Below, in pieces: positions 1-7,064 of a DNA stretch of 21,030 bases. Every line of letters starts with the position of its first letter. Position 1 is the first letter of the stretch. A model generated the notes under the pieces. The model made no database searches and had not been told where the DNA came from. It saw only the letters and a list, made by a program, of their open reading frames with translations. The translations under genes were made by a program, and so were the position numbers. The DNA is from QHCF01 sp003244275 (GTDB taxonomy: Bacteria > Actinomycetota > Acidimicrobiia > Acidimicrobiales > QHCF01). The stretch is from NCBI GenBank assembly GCA_036806345.1, contig DAIROT010000040.1:1-21030 (forward strand), given 5' to 3'.

Positions 1-143
1 GCCCCCTTAGTGGGGGACCCTCACCGATTTACACCACCGCTTGGGACGTCCCCCGTAACTACAAAGTTGCTGTGTAGGGGTCGACGCAACCCCTCGGTGG
101 ACAACGTGTGATCCGGATGGGCGATCTCGGGTAGAAGCAGGCC
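1..143. other. Leader region before the MBL-fold gene
   Basis: No gene is seen here. The stretch holds a short hairpin (five C, five-base loop, five G) at 2-16 and a perfect 10-bp palindrome GGGACGTCCC at 43-52. A purine-rich patch (gtagaagcagg, 131-141) lies just before the ATG at 144 and may serve as a weak ribosome site. The hairpin could be the end of a terminator for a gene to the left of the window. No confident promoter could be picked out. Confidence 0.35.
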
Positions 144-950
144 ATGCCGGCGTGGATCTGTGAGACCTGCGGGGTGCAGTTCCCAGATACAGGTGAGCCG
201 CCTCCTGAGTGCCCAGTCTGCCTCGACGAACGCCAGTACGTGGGCTGGGCCGGGCAGCGCTGGACCACACAATCCCTGCTCGGCCACGAATGCCGTAACG
301 AGGTGCGCGAGGAGGAGCCAGGCCTGGTGGGGGTGGGCACCGCGCCGTCCTTCGCCATCGGTCAGCGGGCCCTGCTGGTGCGTACCCCGGCGGGAAACCT
401 GTTGTGGGATTGCCTCTCGCTACTCGATGACGACACCGTGACGGCGGTAGGTGGCCTCGGCGGGGTGAGTGCCATCTGCTGCTCGCATCCGCATTTCTAT
501 GGTTCGTGTGTCGATTGGGCCGACGCCTTTGACGCCCGCATCTGGATCCCGGCCGCCGACCGGGCCTGGGTGATGCGCCCGTCGCCCAGGATCGAGATCT
601 GGGAGACCGCCACCGTCGAGCCGGTCGCCGGTTGCACTGTGGCCCGAATCGGTGGTCACTTCGACGGAGCGGCCGTGCTCCACTGGCCGGTGGGCGCCGC
701 CGGCCGGGGGGTACTGCTGACCGGAGATACGGTGAGCGTCGTGCAGGACCGGGCCTGGGTGAGCTTCATGTGGAGCTATCCCAACCTCATCCCGCTCGAC
801 CCGGCGACGGTGCTCGACATCGCCGAGCGGGTTGGCCAGTTCAGCTTCGAGCGGGTCTATGGCGGATGGTGGGGCCACGTTGTGGTAGGCGATGGGGCCG
901 AGGTGGTGCGCCGCTCCGCCGAACGCTACGTGGCTCGTGTGACGCCGTAG
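144..950 (+). CDS. MBL-fold hydrolase-like protein with N-terminal rubredoxin-like zinc ribbon
   Basis: The 268-residue product starts with two CxxC knuckles (C6, C9 and C23, C26), a rubredoxin-like or zinc-ribbon module of about 35 residues. A metallo-beta-lactamase fold follows. Recognisable pieces are H115-P-H117 in the first metal loop, H172 in a GHFDG turn, D195 in LLTGDT and H245 in GWWGH. The usual HxHxDH signature is reduced to HPHFYG, so the Asp and His of the second metal site are missing. The protein is therefore probably mono-metal or non-hydrolytic. No signal peptide or membrane segment is visible, so it should be cytoplasmic. The substrate is unknown. The ATG at 144 is chosen because the zinc ribbon begins right after it. 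The gene is single and converges on alkB, 88 bp away. Confidence 0.85.
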   Translation: MPAWICETCGVQFPDTGEPPPECPVCLDERQYVGWAGQRWTTQSLLGHECRNEVREEEPGLVGVGTAPSFAIGQRALLVRTPAGNLLWDCLSLLDDDTVTAVGGLGGVSAICCSHPHFYGSCVDWADAFDARIWIPAADRAWVMRPSPRIEIWETATVEPVAGCTVARIGGHFDGAAVLHWPVGAAGRGVLLTGDTVSVVQDRAWVSFMWSYPNLIPLDPATVLDIAERVGQFSFERVYGGWWGHVVVGDGAEVVRRSAERYVARVTP

Positions 951-1017
951 GAGACCCTGAGGACAGCCGGCTCCGCCCGCCGACATAAGGAGTCGCTGAA
1001 AGGCTGGGGCAAGTGGA

Positions 1018-1037
1018 CTGGCGGCCATGCCTGCCAG
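1018..1037. terminator. Hairpin between convergent genes, possible bidirectional terminator
   Basis: The arms CTGGCGGC and GCCTGCCAG pair over eight bases with one bulged T and a three-base loop. The hairpin lies between the stop of the MBL-fold gene and the stop of alkB, which converge. No T-tract follows on either strand, so this is a GC-rich stem that could end transcription by a non-classical route. It may also be chance in such GC-rich DNA. Confidence 0.35.
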
Positions 1038-1038
1038 C

Positions 1039-1632
1039 TCAGGTGCCCTGGCCGGTGACGATCCGCCTGAACGTCAGGTTGATCCTGGGTGCCACTGCCC
1101 GAGACGTCTTGGGGATGGCGTGCTGCCAACAGTGCTGGCAGTCACCGGCCATGACCAGCAGGCTGCCGTGGGGAAGCTCGACTCTAACCTGCTCCCCGGT
1201 CTGGCGATGGCGCAGGACAAAGCGGCGGGGGGCACCCAGGCTGGCGGAGGCGATGACTGGTTGGGGCCCGAACTCGGGCTCGTCGTCGGCATGCCAGGAG
1301 ACGCTGTCCCGCCCATTCCGGTAGAGGTTGGACAGGGCCGAGTTGGGAAGGGGGACCACCCGGGCCACCAGTTGGCGCAGCTCGTCGAGGGCCGGGGGCC
1401 AGGGAGCAGGAGGATGAGTGACGCCTGAGTACCGGTAGCCCACGTCGCCGTACCAGGCGGTGAGCCGGGGGAGGGGGATGTCCCGGCCGAACAGATGGGC
1501 GGTCTCCTGGCGCCAGTCCAGCTCGGTGGCTAGCGCGCCCATGAACCGGTCGGCGCTGGCAGGGCCGAGAAAGGCCTCGTACAGATAGGCCTCGCCATCG
1601 CACGGCAGGAGGTTGGCTCGGCCCGCAGCCAC
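1039..1632 (-). CDS. alkB: AlkB-type 2-oxoglutarate/Fe(II) dioxygenase, alkylated nucleic acid repair
   Basis: AlkB enzymes remove methyl and related adducts from DNA or RNA bases by oxidative demethylation using Fe(II) and 2-oxoglutarate. The 197-residue product shows the iron triad: H114 and D116 in SWHADDE, and H171 in WQHAIPK. The 2-oxoglutarate-binding Arg is in the APRINLTFR strand near the C-terminus. NLYRNGRDSVSWHADD and SLGAPRRFVLRH are typical of the family, and the length is close to the usual 200-220. The GTG at 1632 is chosen because it lies 2 bases after the stop of the upstream aldehyde dehydrogenase gene and homology begins soon after. An in-frame ATG at 1731 would force a 95-bp overlap and adds no conserved sequence. 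It is probably co-transcribed with the dehydrogenase. Family assignment is firm; the start is less sure. Confidence 0.93.
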   Translation of the reverse strand: MAAGRANLLPCDGEAYLYEAFLGPASADRFMGALATELDWRQETAHLFGRDIPLPRLTAWYGDVGYRYSGVTHPPAPWPPALDELRQLVARVVPLPNSALSNLYRNGRDSVSWHADDEPEFGPQPVIASASLGAPRRFVLRHRQTGEQVRVELPHGSLLVMAGDCQHCWQHAIPKTSRAVAPRINLTFRRIVTGQGT

Positions 1633-1636
1633 GCCC

Positions 1637-3190
1637 CTATGTCGGCGGGTAGCTCTGGTAGTCGGGAAAGTTGCCAAAGAGCTGCTCGTCCGCCGAACCA
1701 ACCGTGACCGCGTGCACGAGGTGCTCGCCACCCACGAAAGCCCCCTTCCATGACGCCCCCCGTCCCCCGAAGGCCTCCTCCCGGTCCCCCCGGGAGCGGG
1801 GCTTGTTGATCCCCACCTTGAACGCCAGCAGCTCGGTGGCCAGCTTGGCCGCCTGCTCCTCGTCGTCGCAGGCCAGTGAGGCCACCAGGGCCCCGTTGGA
1901 GGCGTTCATGGCCGCCAGCAGCTCGGCCTCGGTGTCGGCCAGCACCACCGTGTCCACCGGACCGAAGGGCTCGGCATGGTGCAGCGTCGACGCTCGGGGC
2001 GGGTCCAGGATGGCTACCGGGGCCACGTAGGCCGAGCGGTCCTGCCCAGCCACGAAGTCCCCGTCGTTCAGTGTCCCCCGGTACAGCGGCACACCACCGC
2101 GGTCGATGGCGTCGGAGACCTTGGCCTCCAGGTCGGCCGCCTTGGCTGCGTTGATCACCGGCCCAAAGTCCAGGTCCGGCAGCTCGTCACCCGGATCGGC
2201 CACTGCCAGCGGGTGCCCAAAGCGCAGCGATCGCAGCACCGGCAGGTACATGGCCAGGAACTTGTCGAACAGCGCCCGCTGGACCACGTAGCGGGGGTAA
2301 GCCGTGCAGCGCTGCTTGGCGTAGGCGAAGCCAGAGCGGACGTGGCCTGCCAGCGTCTCCCAGTCCGAGAAGTCCCACACCCCCCAGCAGTTGAGGCCCT
2401 CCTGCTCGAGCATGTGGCGCTTGTCCGTCTGGACCAGCTCGGAGGCGATCTGGCCCCCGGTGTCACGGCCCCCCACGAAGGCCAGGCAGCCGATGGCGGG
2501 AGAGCGCACCAGCACGGGCGAGAGCTTGGCCCCGGCCCCGCTCACCACCGTGACCGGCAGGCCGGCCCGCAGGGCCAGGGCCGAGGCCAGGGACAGGGCG
2601 CACACGCCCCCATCCGTCGGCGCCTTGGCGATGACCGCGTTGCCGGCCAGCATCTGCACGAGCATGGCGTGGACCAGCACCGACAGCGGGTAGTTCCAGG
2701 AGGCGATGTTGGAGACCGGCCCGTCAAGGGGCCGCCGCCCCTCCAACATGGGGTCTATCTCCTCGCAGTACCAGGCCACGCCGGACACGGTGCGGTCCAC
2801 CGAGGTCAGCGCCTGGCGCCAGGGCTTGCCGATCTCCCACACCAACAGCAGGGCCAGCAGCTCCCGGTTGGCCTCCAGGTCCTCCACGCAGGCCCGCACC
2901 CGCCGCCGGCGCTCCTCCAGCGGTACCGAGCGCCACGCCAGGTGGTCGGCCACCGAGGCAGCCAGGGCCTGGGCCACCTGCTCCGGCTCCAGCATGGGCG
3001 GCCCGGCCATCGGCGACCCGTCCACGCAGGAAGTGGTCTGCGACGGCTCGCCCACCCGGCGCCACTGGCCGCCCCACAGGTTGCGCATCCGGTCCTCGTC
3101 GAAGGCCTCGGGCGCCACTGCCCGGGCCCGGTGGTAGATCTCGTGCCAGGAGGTACCCGGCTTGAGCGCCATACTCGACTTCTCCGCCAT
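1637..3190 (-). CDS. Aldehyde dehydrogenase family protein, divergent
   Basis: The product has 517 residues, the usual size for NAD(P)-dependent aldehyde dehydrogenases, which oxidise aldehydes to acids through a cysteine thioester. The catalytic Cys295 lies in FAYAKQRC and the general base Glu262 in MLEQEGLN, 33 residues apart as expected. The cofactor-fold motif IASWNYPL and the late EPFGPV motif are present. The usual LELGG around the Glu is changed to LEQEG and the normal GQ before the Cys is KQ, so this is an outlying subfamily. An acyl-CoA-linked or unusual substrate is possible. The ATG at 3190 follows a weak GGCGGC. An upstream in-frame GTG exists but adds no recognisable residues. 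alkB follows almost directly, which would fit aldehyde or alkylation detoxification, but that link is inference. Confidence 0.9.
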   Translation of the reverse strand: MAEKSSMALKPGTSWHEIYHRARAVAPEAFDEDRMRNLWGGQWRRVGEPSQTTSCVDGSPMAGPPMLEPEQVAQALAASVADHLAWRSVPLEERRRRVRACVEDLEANRELLALLLVWEIGKPWRQALTSVDRTVSGVAWYCEEIDPMLEGRRPLDGPVSNIASWNYPLSVLVHAMLVQMLAGNAVIAKAPTDGGVCALSLASALALRAGLPVTVVSGAGAKLSPVLVRSPAIGCLAFVGGRDTGGQIASELVQTDKRHMLEQEGLNCWGVWDFSDWETLAGHVRSGFAYAKQRCTAYPRYVVQRALFDKFLAMYLPVLRSLRFGHPLAVADPGDELPDLDFGPVINAAKAADLEAKVSDAIDRGGVPLYRGTLNDGDFVAGQDRSAYVAPVAILDPPRASTLHHAEPFGPVDTVVLADTEAELLAAMNASNGALVASLACDDEEQAAKLATELLAFKVGINKPRSRGDREEAFGGRGASWKGAFVGGEHLVHAVTVGSADEQLFGNFPDYQSYPPT

Positions 3191-3316
3191 GCCGCCATGG
3201 TCGCACACACCCGAGCGGTCCACCGGGCGCACGGTAGTTTCATTCGAAATATGGGTCTCTCCCGCCCACCGTCCTCCGCCCACTCCCGCCCGGCGCTCCC
3301 CGCGGGTCCGGTTCCC
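3191..3316. promoter_or_regulatory. Divergent intergenic region of the aldehyde dehydrogenase gene and miaA
   Basis: These 126 bp must hold the promoters of both divergent genes. A locally AT-richer core (3235-3254, tttcattcgaaatat) contains the 6-bp palindrome TTCGAA. On the minus strand a TACCGT hexamer just downstream of it could be a -10 element for the dehydrogenase gene. No clear -35 was found and the miaA promoter could not be fixed. The assignment is by position and composition only. Confidence 0.4.
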
Positions 3317-4246
3317 ATGCCGGCTCGGCATCTGACCCTGGTCGGGCCCACCGCGTCGGGCAAGACCGCCCTGGCCCTGGCCCTGGCCCGGCGTCGCCCG
3401 GAGGCCGTGGAGCTGGTGTCGGTGGACTCCATGGCCGTGTACCTGGGGATGGACGTGGGCACGGCCAAGCCCACCCTGGCCGAACGGGCCGGAGTCACGT
3501 ATCACCTCATTGACCTGGCCGAGCCGTCCGAGGACTTCTCGGTGAGCCGCTTCCGGGCGGCCGCCATCGAGGCCATTGTTGGCATCGAAGCCCAGGGGAA
3601 GGTGGCCCTCCTGGTGGGCGGGACCGGGCTGTACCTGCAGGCGGTGGTGGATGACCTGCAGGTGCCCGGTCGCTGGCCCGAGGTGGCCGCCGAACTGGCA
3701 GCAACTAGGGTCCTTTCCCTGCACCGTCGCCTGACCGAGCTGGACCCGGTGGCGGCGGCCCGCATGGAGCCGACCAACCGCCGGCGGGTGGTGAGGGCGC
3801 TGGAGGTGACGCTGGGCAGTGGCCGGCCCTTCTCATCGTTCGGTCCGGGATTGGCGGCCTACCCGCCCAGCCGCTTCGACCTGTTGGGGCTCAGCCTGCC
3901 GGCTCCGGCCCTGGCCGAGCGCATCGACGCCCGCCTGGAGGCGCAGATGGGTGCCGGGTTCCTCGCCGAGGTGAGTCGCCTGGCCACTCGTCCCGCCGGC
4001 CTGTCCCGCACCGCCCGCCAGGCCGTCGGCTACCGGGAGCTGCTGGCCCACCTGGAGACCGGACTGGCGCTGGAAGAGGCGGTGGGCCAGGCTCGCCGGC
4101 GCAGCCACCGGCTGGCTCGGCGCCAACGAGCCTGGTTCGGCCGGGACCCCCGGATCACCTGGCTGGCGGCCGACGACCCGGTCGGCGCCCTCAACGAGTT
4201 GGAGGACCGCCTCGATCTCCTCCTGGCCGGCCGCCTGCGGCCATAA
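3317..4246 (+). CDS. miaA: tRNA dimethylallyltransferase MiaA
   Basis: MiaA transfers a dimethylallyl group to N6 of adenosine 37 in tRNAs that read codons starting with U, the first step towards ms2i6A. The 309-residue product opens with the P-loop GPTASGKT (residues 8-15). It then has the DSMxVYxGMDVGTAKPT substrate loop with an Ala where many homologues have Gln. Next come the HLIDLAEPSEDFSVSRF element, the VGGTGLYLQAVVDDL motif and the C-terminal RQAVGYRE and RRQRAWF motifs. Length is normal (E. coli about 316). The ATG at 3317 puts the P-loop at the usual distance from the N-terminus. A long open frame continues upstream but is antisense to the dehydrogenase gene and was excluded. A GTG-started membrane protein gene follows after 7 bases. 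Confidence 0.96.
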   Translation: MPARHLTLVGPTASGKTALALALARRRPEAVELVSVDSMAVYLGMDVGTAKPTLAERAGVTYHLIDLAEPSEDFSVSRFRAAAIEAIVGIEAQGKVALLVGGTGLYLQAVVDDLQVPGRWPEVAAELAATRVLSLHRRLTELDPVAAARMEPTNRRRVVRALEVTLGSGRPFSSFGPGLAAYPPSRFDLLGLSLPAPALAERIDARLEAQMGAGFLAEVSRLATRPAGLSRTARQAVGYRELLAHLETGLALEEAVGQARRRSHRLARRQRAWFGRDPRITWLAADDPVGALNELEDRLDLLLAGRLRP

Positions 4247-4253
4247 TGGCGGA

Positions 4254-4766
4254 GTGGCACGCGCCAGGAACCCAGGCCGGCGCGTTCTGGGACCAGGACG
4301 CCGAGCCAGCTTTCCAGGGGCGCGGGTCTCAGGATTGATCGCCCTGGTCGTCTTCCCGATCGCCGGGCTGGCCCTCATCGCCTTCGGGGTTTCCGGCCTG
4401 CACAATAGCCAGGAGCTGGGAACCCGAGGAGTCCCGGTGTTGGCCCGGGTCTCGGCCACCGATGGGTATGGGAGCACCGGGGTCCAGTTCGCCTATCGAA
4501 CGACGACGGGACGACAGGTGAGGGGGACCGTATCCGGAGTCAACCGATCGGCCTTTCACCTGGGAGAGGCGGTCGCGGTCGTATACGACGCCGAGGCTCC
4601 TGGCGTGGTGGCCCTGCCGGGGGATCCCGGTAACCGTAACGGTGCCGCCACCGAGCTGGCAGTGGGGTTGGTGTTCATCGCAGTGGCTGTGTTCACCGTC
4701 GTCGCTGGGCTGGCAAGCGTGCGCCGCTCTCGCCGCCGAGCCGTCCGCGCCGTCCTGGGCGACTGA
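4254..4766 (+). CDS. DUF3592-like two-helix membrane protein
   Basis: The 170-residue product has an Arg-rich N-terminus, a first membrane helix at about residues 26-48, an outer domain of about 80 residues and a second helix at about 134-154. It ends in an Arg-rich tail (RRSRRR). The outer domain contains GVPVLARV near its start and FHLGEAVAVVYDAEAPGVV later. This matches the layout of DUF3592 proteins, whose role is unknown. The positive ends should face the cytoplasm. The GTG at 4254 follows ggcgga with almost no spacing, so the true start may be an in-frame codon up to the first helix. It sits 7 bases after miaA and 3 bases before the next gene, suggesting one transcript. Confidence 0.72.
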   Translation: MARARNPGRRVLGPGRRASFPGARVSGLIALVVFPIAGLALIAFGVSGLHNSQELGTRGVPVLARVSATDGYGSTGVQFAYRTTTGRQVRGTVSGVNRSAFHLGEAVAVVYDAEAPGVVALPGDPGNRNGAATELAVGLVFIAVAVFTVVAGLASVRRSRRRAVRAVLGD

Positions 4767-4769
4767 TCT

Positions 4770-5741
4770 ATGTCCAAGTGGCGGCGCCGACCGGACCTGG
4801 CCCCTGGCCTGGTCGAGCGGGTGCTGGCTGGGGGTGAGGAGAATCTCGGGACCTACCCTGACCCCGTCCTGGCCGTCACCGGCTCCTACCCGGTCCGGGG
4901 AACCTACGACTATCGCCCTGAGTCAGCCGCCGACGAGCCGGCGGTTGGCTACTTCAACCTCGACGCCCAAGGACGTCGCCAAGCTATGCAGGGCGCCCTG
5001 GATAGCTTGGTTTCCTCTCAGGTGCTGGACCTGGAGTCGGGCACTTCATTGGACCAAGCCGTCAAGGTGGGTCTTCAGGGCAAGTTGGGCCTGCACGGGC
5101 CGCTCCAGTCCCTCAATCAGATCTGCACTTGGTTCCATCGTCACGGCTACCCCGTCGGCCTGCTCATGGCCACTTGGCTGCAGGATCCGGGCGGAGACAA
5201 GGCGACTCCCATCAACGGATGCGCCGAGACGGGCTATGCGCTGGCCGCCGGTGCTAGTGGTGAGCCCCTGATGCTGGTCGAGCGGCTCGACCCGGACAAC
5301 TCGCCGGGCCGGCTCACGCTGATCAGCCGGATGTCCAACTCGCGAGTCCGTGACGTCCTGCCGGCGATCGTGGAGAAGGTCACCTCGACCGGCCACCTCG
5401 TCGTGTGGCATTGCGNNNNNNNNNNCCCCGCCGCTGGCGCTCGGTCGTTCGTCCTGCGCTCCCCGCAGGCCCAGCTTGGCCGCGCCTGCCGCTTCCTCTT
5501 CACTGAGCATCCGCCACCGGTGCAGGAGACCGCCATGTCCGCCGACTTCTTGTGCCGGGCCACCAGCCGGTTCGTCGAGCTCAAGTTGCTGCTCGTCCGC
5601 CAGCCCAGCGAGGACCGGGCTCACGGGGGCATTGCTTCTGGCGCAAGAAAGGCTGATCCCAGGCTCCTGGCCGTTGATGCCGAGCAGTTCATGGAGGTGA
5701 CCGAGAAACTATGGGAGACCTCCTGGAACAACGCCCGCTGA
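4770..5741 (+). CDS. Unrecognised protein, chimeric or interrupted, with an in-frame DAHP synthase fragment at an assembly gap
   Basis: I do not recognise the parent gene. Residues 1 to about 165 are soluble-looking, with helices such as AMQGALDSLVSSQVLDLE and WFHRHGYPVGLLMATWL, and no membrane segment. From about residue 170 (base 5277) to residue 215 the sequence switches to class II 3-deoxy-D-arabino-heptulosonate-7-phosphate synthase (VERLDPDN, PGRLTLISRM, VRDVLPAIVEKVT, VVWHC). It then stops at ten N just where DPMHGNT should follow. After the gap the frame stays open for about 105 residues that look unlike that enzyme and may be the true continuation of the first part. There is no DAHP synthase start or end nearby. 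A misassembled contig end is the simplest reading. The ATG at 4770 is 3 bases after the previous stop. Confidence 0.5.
   Translation: MSKWRRRPDLAPGLVERVLAGGEENLGTYPDPVLAVTGSYPVRGTYDYRPESAADEPAVGYFNLDAQGRRQAMQGALDSLVSSQVLDLESGTSLDQAVKVGLQGKLGLHGPLQSLNQICTWFHRHGYPVGLLMATWLQDPGGDKATPINGCAETGYALAAGASGEPLMLVERLDPDNSPGRLTLISRMSNSRVRDVLPAIVEKVTSTGHLVVWHCXXXXPAAGARSFVLRSPQAQLGRACRFLFTEHPPPVQETAMSADFLCRATSRFVELKLLLVRQPSEDRAHGGIASGARKADPRLLAVDAEQFMEVTEKLWETSWNNAR
5277..5415 (+). pseudogene. Class II DAHP synthase fragment (46 residues)
   Basis: This piece matches the region of class II DAHP synthase just before its DPMHGNT motif: VERLDPDN, then GRLTLISRM, VRDVLPAIVEKVT and VVWHC. The full enzyme (about 450-470 residues, first step of the shikimate pathway) is absent on both sides, and the other frames hold no more of it. 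It ends exactly at the N run. It is either an assembly artefact at a contig end or a remnant of recombination. Confidence 0.7.
5416..5425. other. Scaffold gap of ten N
   Basis: Ten unknown bases. The number is a placeholder, so the distance and reading frame across it are not trustworthy. The sequence before it is DAHP synthase-like and the sequence after it is not. Confidence 0.99.
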
Positions 5742-5823
5742 CGGCCGCCCTACCCTCATGAAAGCCGTGGCTCTTGCGCAGGGGCGCGGGGATGGTCACC
5801 TGGCCTTTGCTGTTGAGGCGCAT
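5689..5823 (-). pseudogene. Truncated AbrB/MazE-type (SpoVT-AbrB) antitoxin gene
   Basis: On the minus strand an ATG at 5823 follows a good ribosome site (AGGAGAG, then AGC). It opens MRLNSKGQVTIPAPLRKSHG followed by FHEG, which is the swapped-hairpin DNA-binding start of VapB/MazE-like antitoxins. After about 28 residues the resemblance stops. The frame ends at 44 residues, overlapping the 3' end of the unrecognised plus-strand gene. Full antitoxins are usually 70-90 residues, with a toxin-binding tail that is missing here, and no toxin gene follows. It looks like a remnant of a toxin-antitoxin pair, or a gene cut by an assembly join. Confidence 0.65.
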
Positions 5824-5836
5824 GCTCTCTCCTATT

Positions 5837-5857
5837 ACGTAAATACCGGTACTACGT
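5837..5857. promoter_or_regulatory. Imperfect palindrome upstream of the antitoxin-like start, possible operator
   Basis: The 21 bases centre on TACCGGTA and have ACGT at both ends. The arms pair with one mismatch and one bulge. It lies 14 bp upstream of the antitoxin-like ATG, next to the ribosome site, and is much more AT-rich than its surroundings. Toxin-antitoxin operons are usually self-repressed at such palindromes. A GTGACA then CGTAAT pair about 17 bases apart on the minus strand could be the promoter. Confidence 0.45.
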
Positions 5858-6014
5858 GTCACCCTAGTTATCCCACCTGGTGTCTCAGGGCCGCCGTATC
5901 ATCGTCGCTGTGGCGGAGCATGTGACACCGAGCGTCCGAACGTCGTTGGTGGAGGACCTGGTCCATGGTAGAGCTGGCCTGTAGCTCGGATGCCGATCGG
6001 TAGGATTCAGTGAA
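5858..6014. promoter_or_regulatory. Upstream region of the SigG-like sigma factor gene
   Basis: No gene is seen. An AGGA at 6002-6005, 9 bases before the GTG at 6015, is a plausible ribosome site and supports that start. Promoters of the sigma factor (plus) and the antitoxin remnant (minus) should both lie in this stretch. No hexamer pair was convincing for the sigma factor. Confidence 0.4.
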
Positions 6015-6995
6015 GTGGCAACCCGTGCGCCTCTGACCCCTTCCGATTTGGAGCCGTTCCGTCGAGAGCTGACCGGCTACTGCTATCGCATGCTGGGATC
6101 GGGCTCTGAAGCAGAGGACGCCGTGCAGGAGGCTATGCTGCGGGCCTGGCGCAGTGCAGAGGGCTTCGAGGGCCGCTCCAGCGCTCGCTCCTGGCTCTAC
6201 CGCATTGCCACCAACGTGTGCATCGATATGCACCGCCACGTCCAGCGTCGGGCCCAGCCCATGGACATGGGTCCGGCGTCACCTCCCGAGGAGTCCTTCC
6301 TTGGGCCGTTACTGCCCGAGGCCACCTGGATAACCCCTGTCCCCGACTCCCGCATCGCTCCTGAGAGCACGGACCCTGCCGAGATCGTGCAGTACCGCGA
6401 GTCGGTCCGACTGGCCTTCGTCGCCGCCCTGCAGCATCTGCCCGCCCGCCAGCGGGCCGCGCTCATCCTGTGCGAGGTGTTGCGGTGGAAGGTGGCGGAG
6501 GCGGCCGAGCTGCTTGACACGAGCGTGGCCGCGATCAACAGTGCCCTACAGCGAGCGCGTGCCACCCTTGGCAGCTTGCCCCGAGAAGTGCCCAGCAAGG
6601 ATCTCGACGACGCCGATCTGGAGCTGCTCGATCGCTACGTGGACGCGTTCGAACGCTACGACATCGAGGGGCTGGTGGTGCTGCTGCACGAGGACGCCGT
6701 CCAGTCGATGCCGCCGTTCGCCATGTGGATTCAGGGGGCGACCAACGTTGGCTGCTGGATGGTCCAGCCGGGGCCGAGCGCCTGCCGGGGCTCGCGTCTC
6801 GTGCCCGCCTCGGCCAACGGGTGCCCGGCCTTCGGGCAGTACCGGCCGGACCCGGCTGGCGGCTACGCGCCGTGGGCGCTGCAGGTGCTGGAGATCTCAG
6901 GGGGGAAGATCACTGGGATGAGGTTCTTCTTGGCTTTCCTCGGTTCCGAGCGGCTGTTCCCCCAGTTCGGCCTGCCCCTCCACCTCGACGGGTAG
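6015..6995 (+). CDS. ECF sigma factor of the SigG type with a C-terminal SnoaL-like domain
   Basis: The 326-residue product has sigma region 2 at about residues 12-85 (RRELTGYCYRMLGS, DAVQEAMLRAWRS, ARSWLYRIATNVCID) and region 4 at about 130-190 (LPARQRAALILCEVL, then the helix-turn-helix AAELLDTSVAAINSALQRAR). A SnoaL-like, NTF2-fold tail fills about 200-320 (LLDRYVDAFERYDIEGLVVLL through WALQVLEISGGKITGM). This order and length match the actinobacterial SigG / TIGR02960 group, where the tail is thought to modulate activity in place of a membrane anti-sigma factor. No anti-sigma gene lies nearby, which agrees. The GTG at 6015 has an AGGA 9 bases upstream and gives a normal N-terminus. The gene stands alone and converges on glnK. 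Confidence 0.93.
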   Translation: MATRAPLTPSDLEPFRRELTGYCYRMLGSGSEAEDAVQEAMLRAWRSAEGFEGRSSARSWLYRIATNVCIDMHRHVQRRAQPMDMGPASPPEESFLGPLLPEATWITPVPDSRIAPESTDPAEIVQYRESVRLAFVAALQHLPARQRAALILCEVLRWKVAEAAELLDTSVAAINSALQRARATLGSLPREVPSKDLDDADLELLDRYVDAFERYDIEGLVVLLHEDAVQSMPPFAMWIQGATNVGCWMVQPGPSACRGSRLVPASANGCPAFGQYRPDPAGGYAPWALQVLEISGGKITGMRFFLAFLGSERLFPQFGLPLHLDG

Positions 6996-7020
6996 GCGGG
7001 CTAGCTCGAGCAGCTGTCGC

Positions 7021-7032
7021 ATCGCCGGCGAT
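7021..7032. repeat. 12-bp perfect palindrome between convergent genes
   Basis: ATCGCCGGCGAT reads the same on both strands and lies in the 69-bp gap between the ends of the sigma factor and glnK genes. It has no loop and no T-tract, so it is a poor terminator by itself. It may be part of a larger termination structure or chance. Confidence 0.25.
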
Positions 7033-7064
7033 ACCTCAGAGGCGGAGATGGCGCCCCGGTCAGC

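Noticed and set aside
420..1028. 202-residue open frame on the minus strand opposite the MBL-fold gene.
   Set aside because: It is antisense to a gene with clear domain motifs, and its translation is His/Gly/Pro-rich without any family feature.
1039..1731. AlkB starting at the ATG at 1731.
   Set aside because: It would overlap the upstream gene by 95 bp, and the added Arg/Ser/Thr-rich residues look like out-of-frame sequence. The GTG at 1632 fits the junction and family length.
1976..3316. Long open frame on the plus strand that runs into miaA, as if miaA had a 447-residue N-terminal extension.
   Set aside because: It is antisense to the well-supported aldehyde dehydrogenase gene and its translation is low-complexity Arg/Gly/His text typical of GC-rich shadow frames. 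MiaA starts normally at 3317.
4770..5741. An intact DAHP synthase gene.
   Set aside because: Only 46 residues match; the N-terminal and C-terminal parts of that enzyme are absent in all frames on both sides of the gap.
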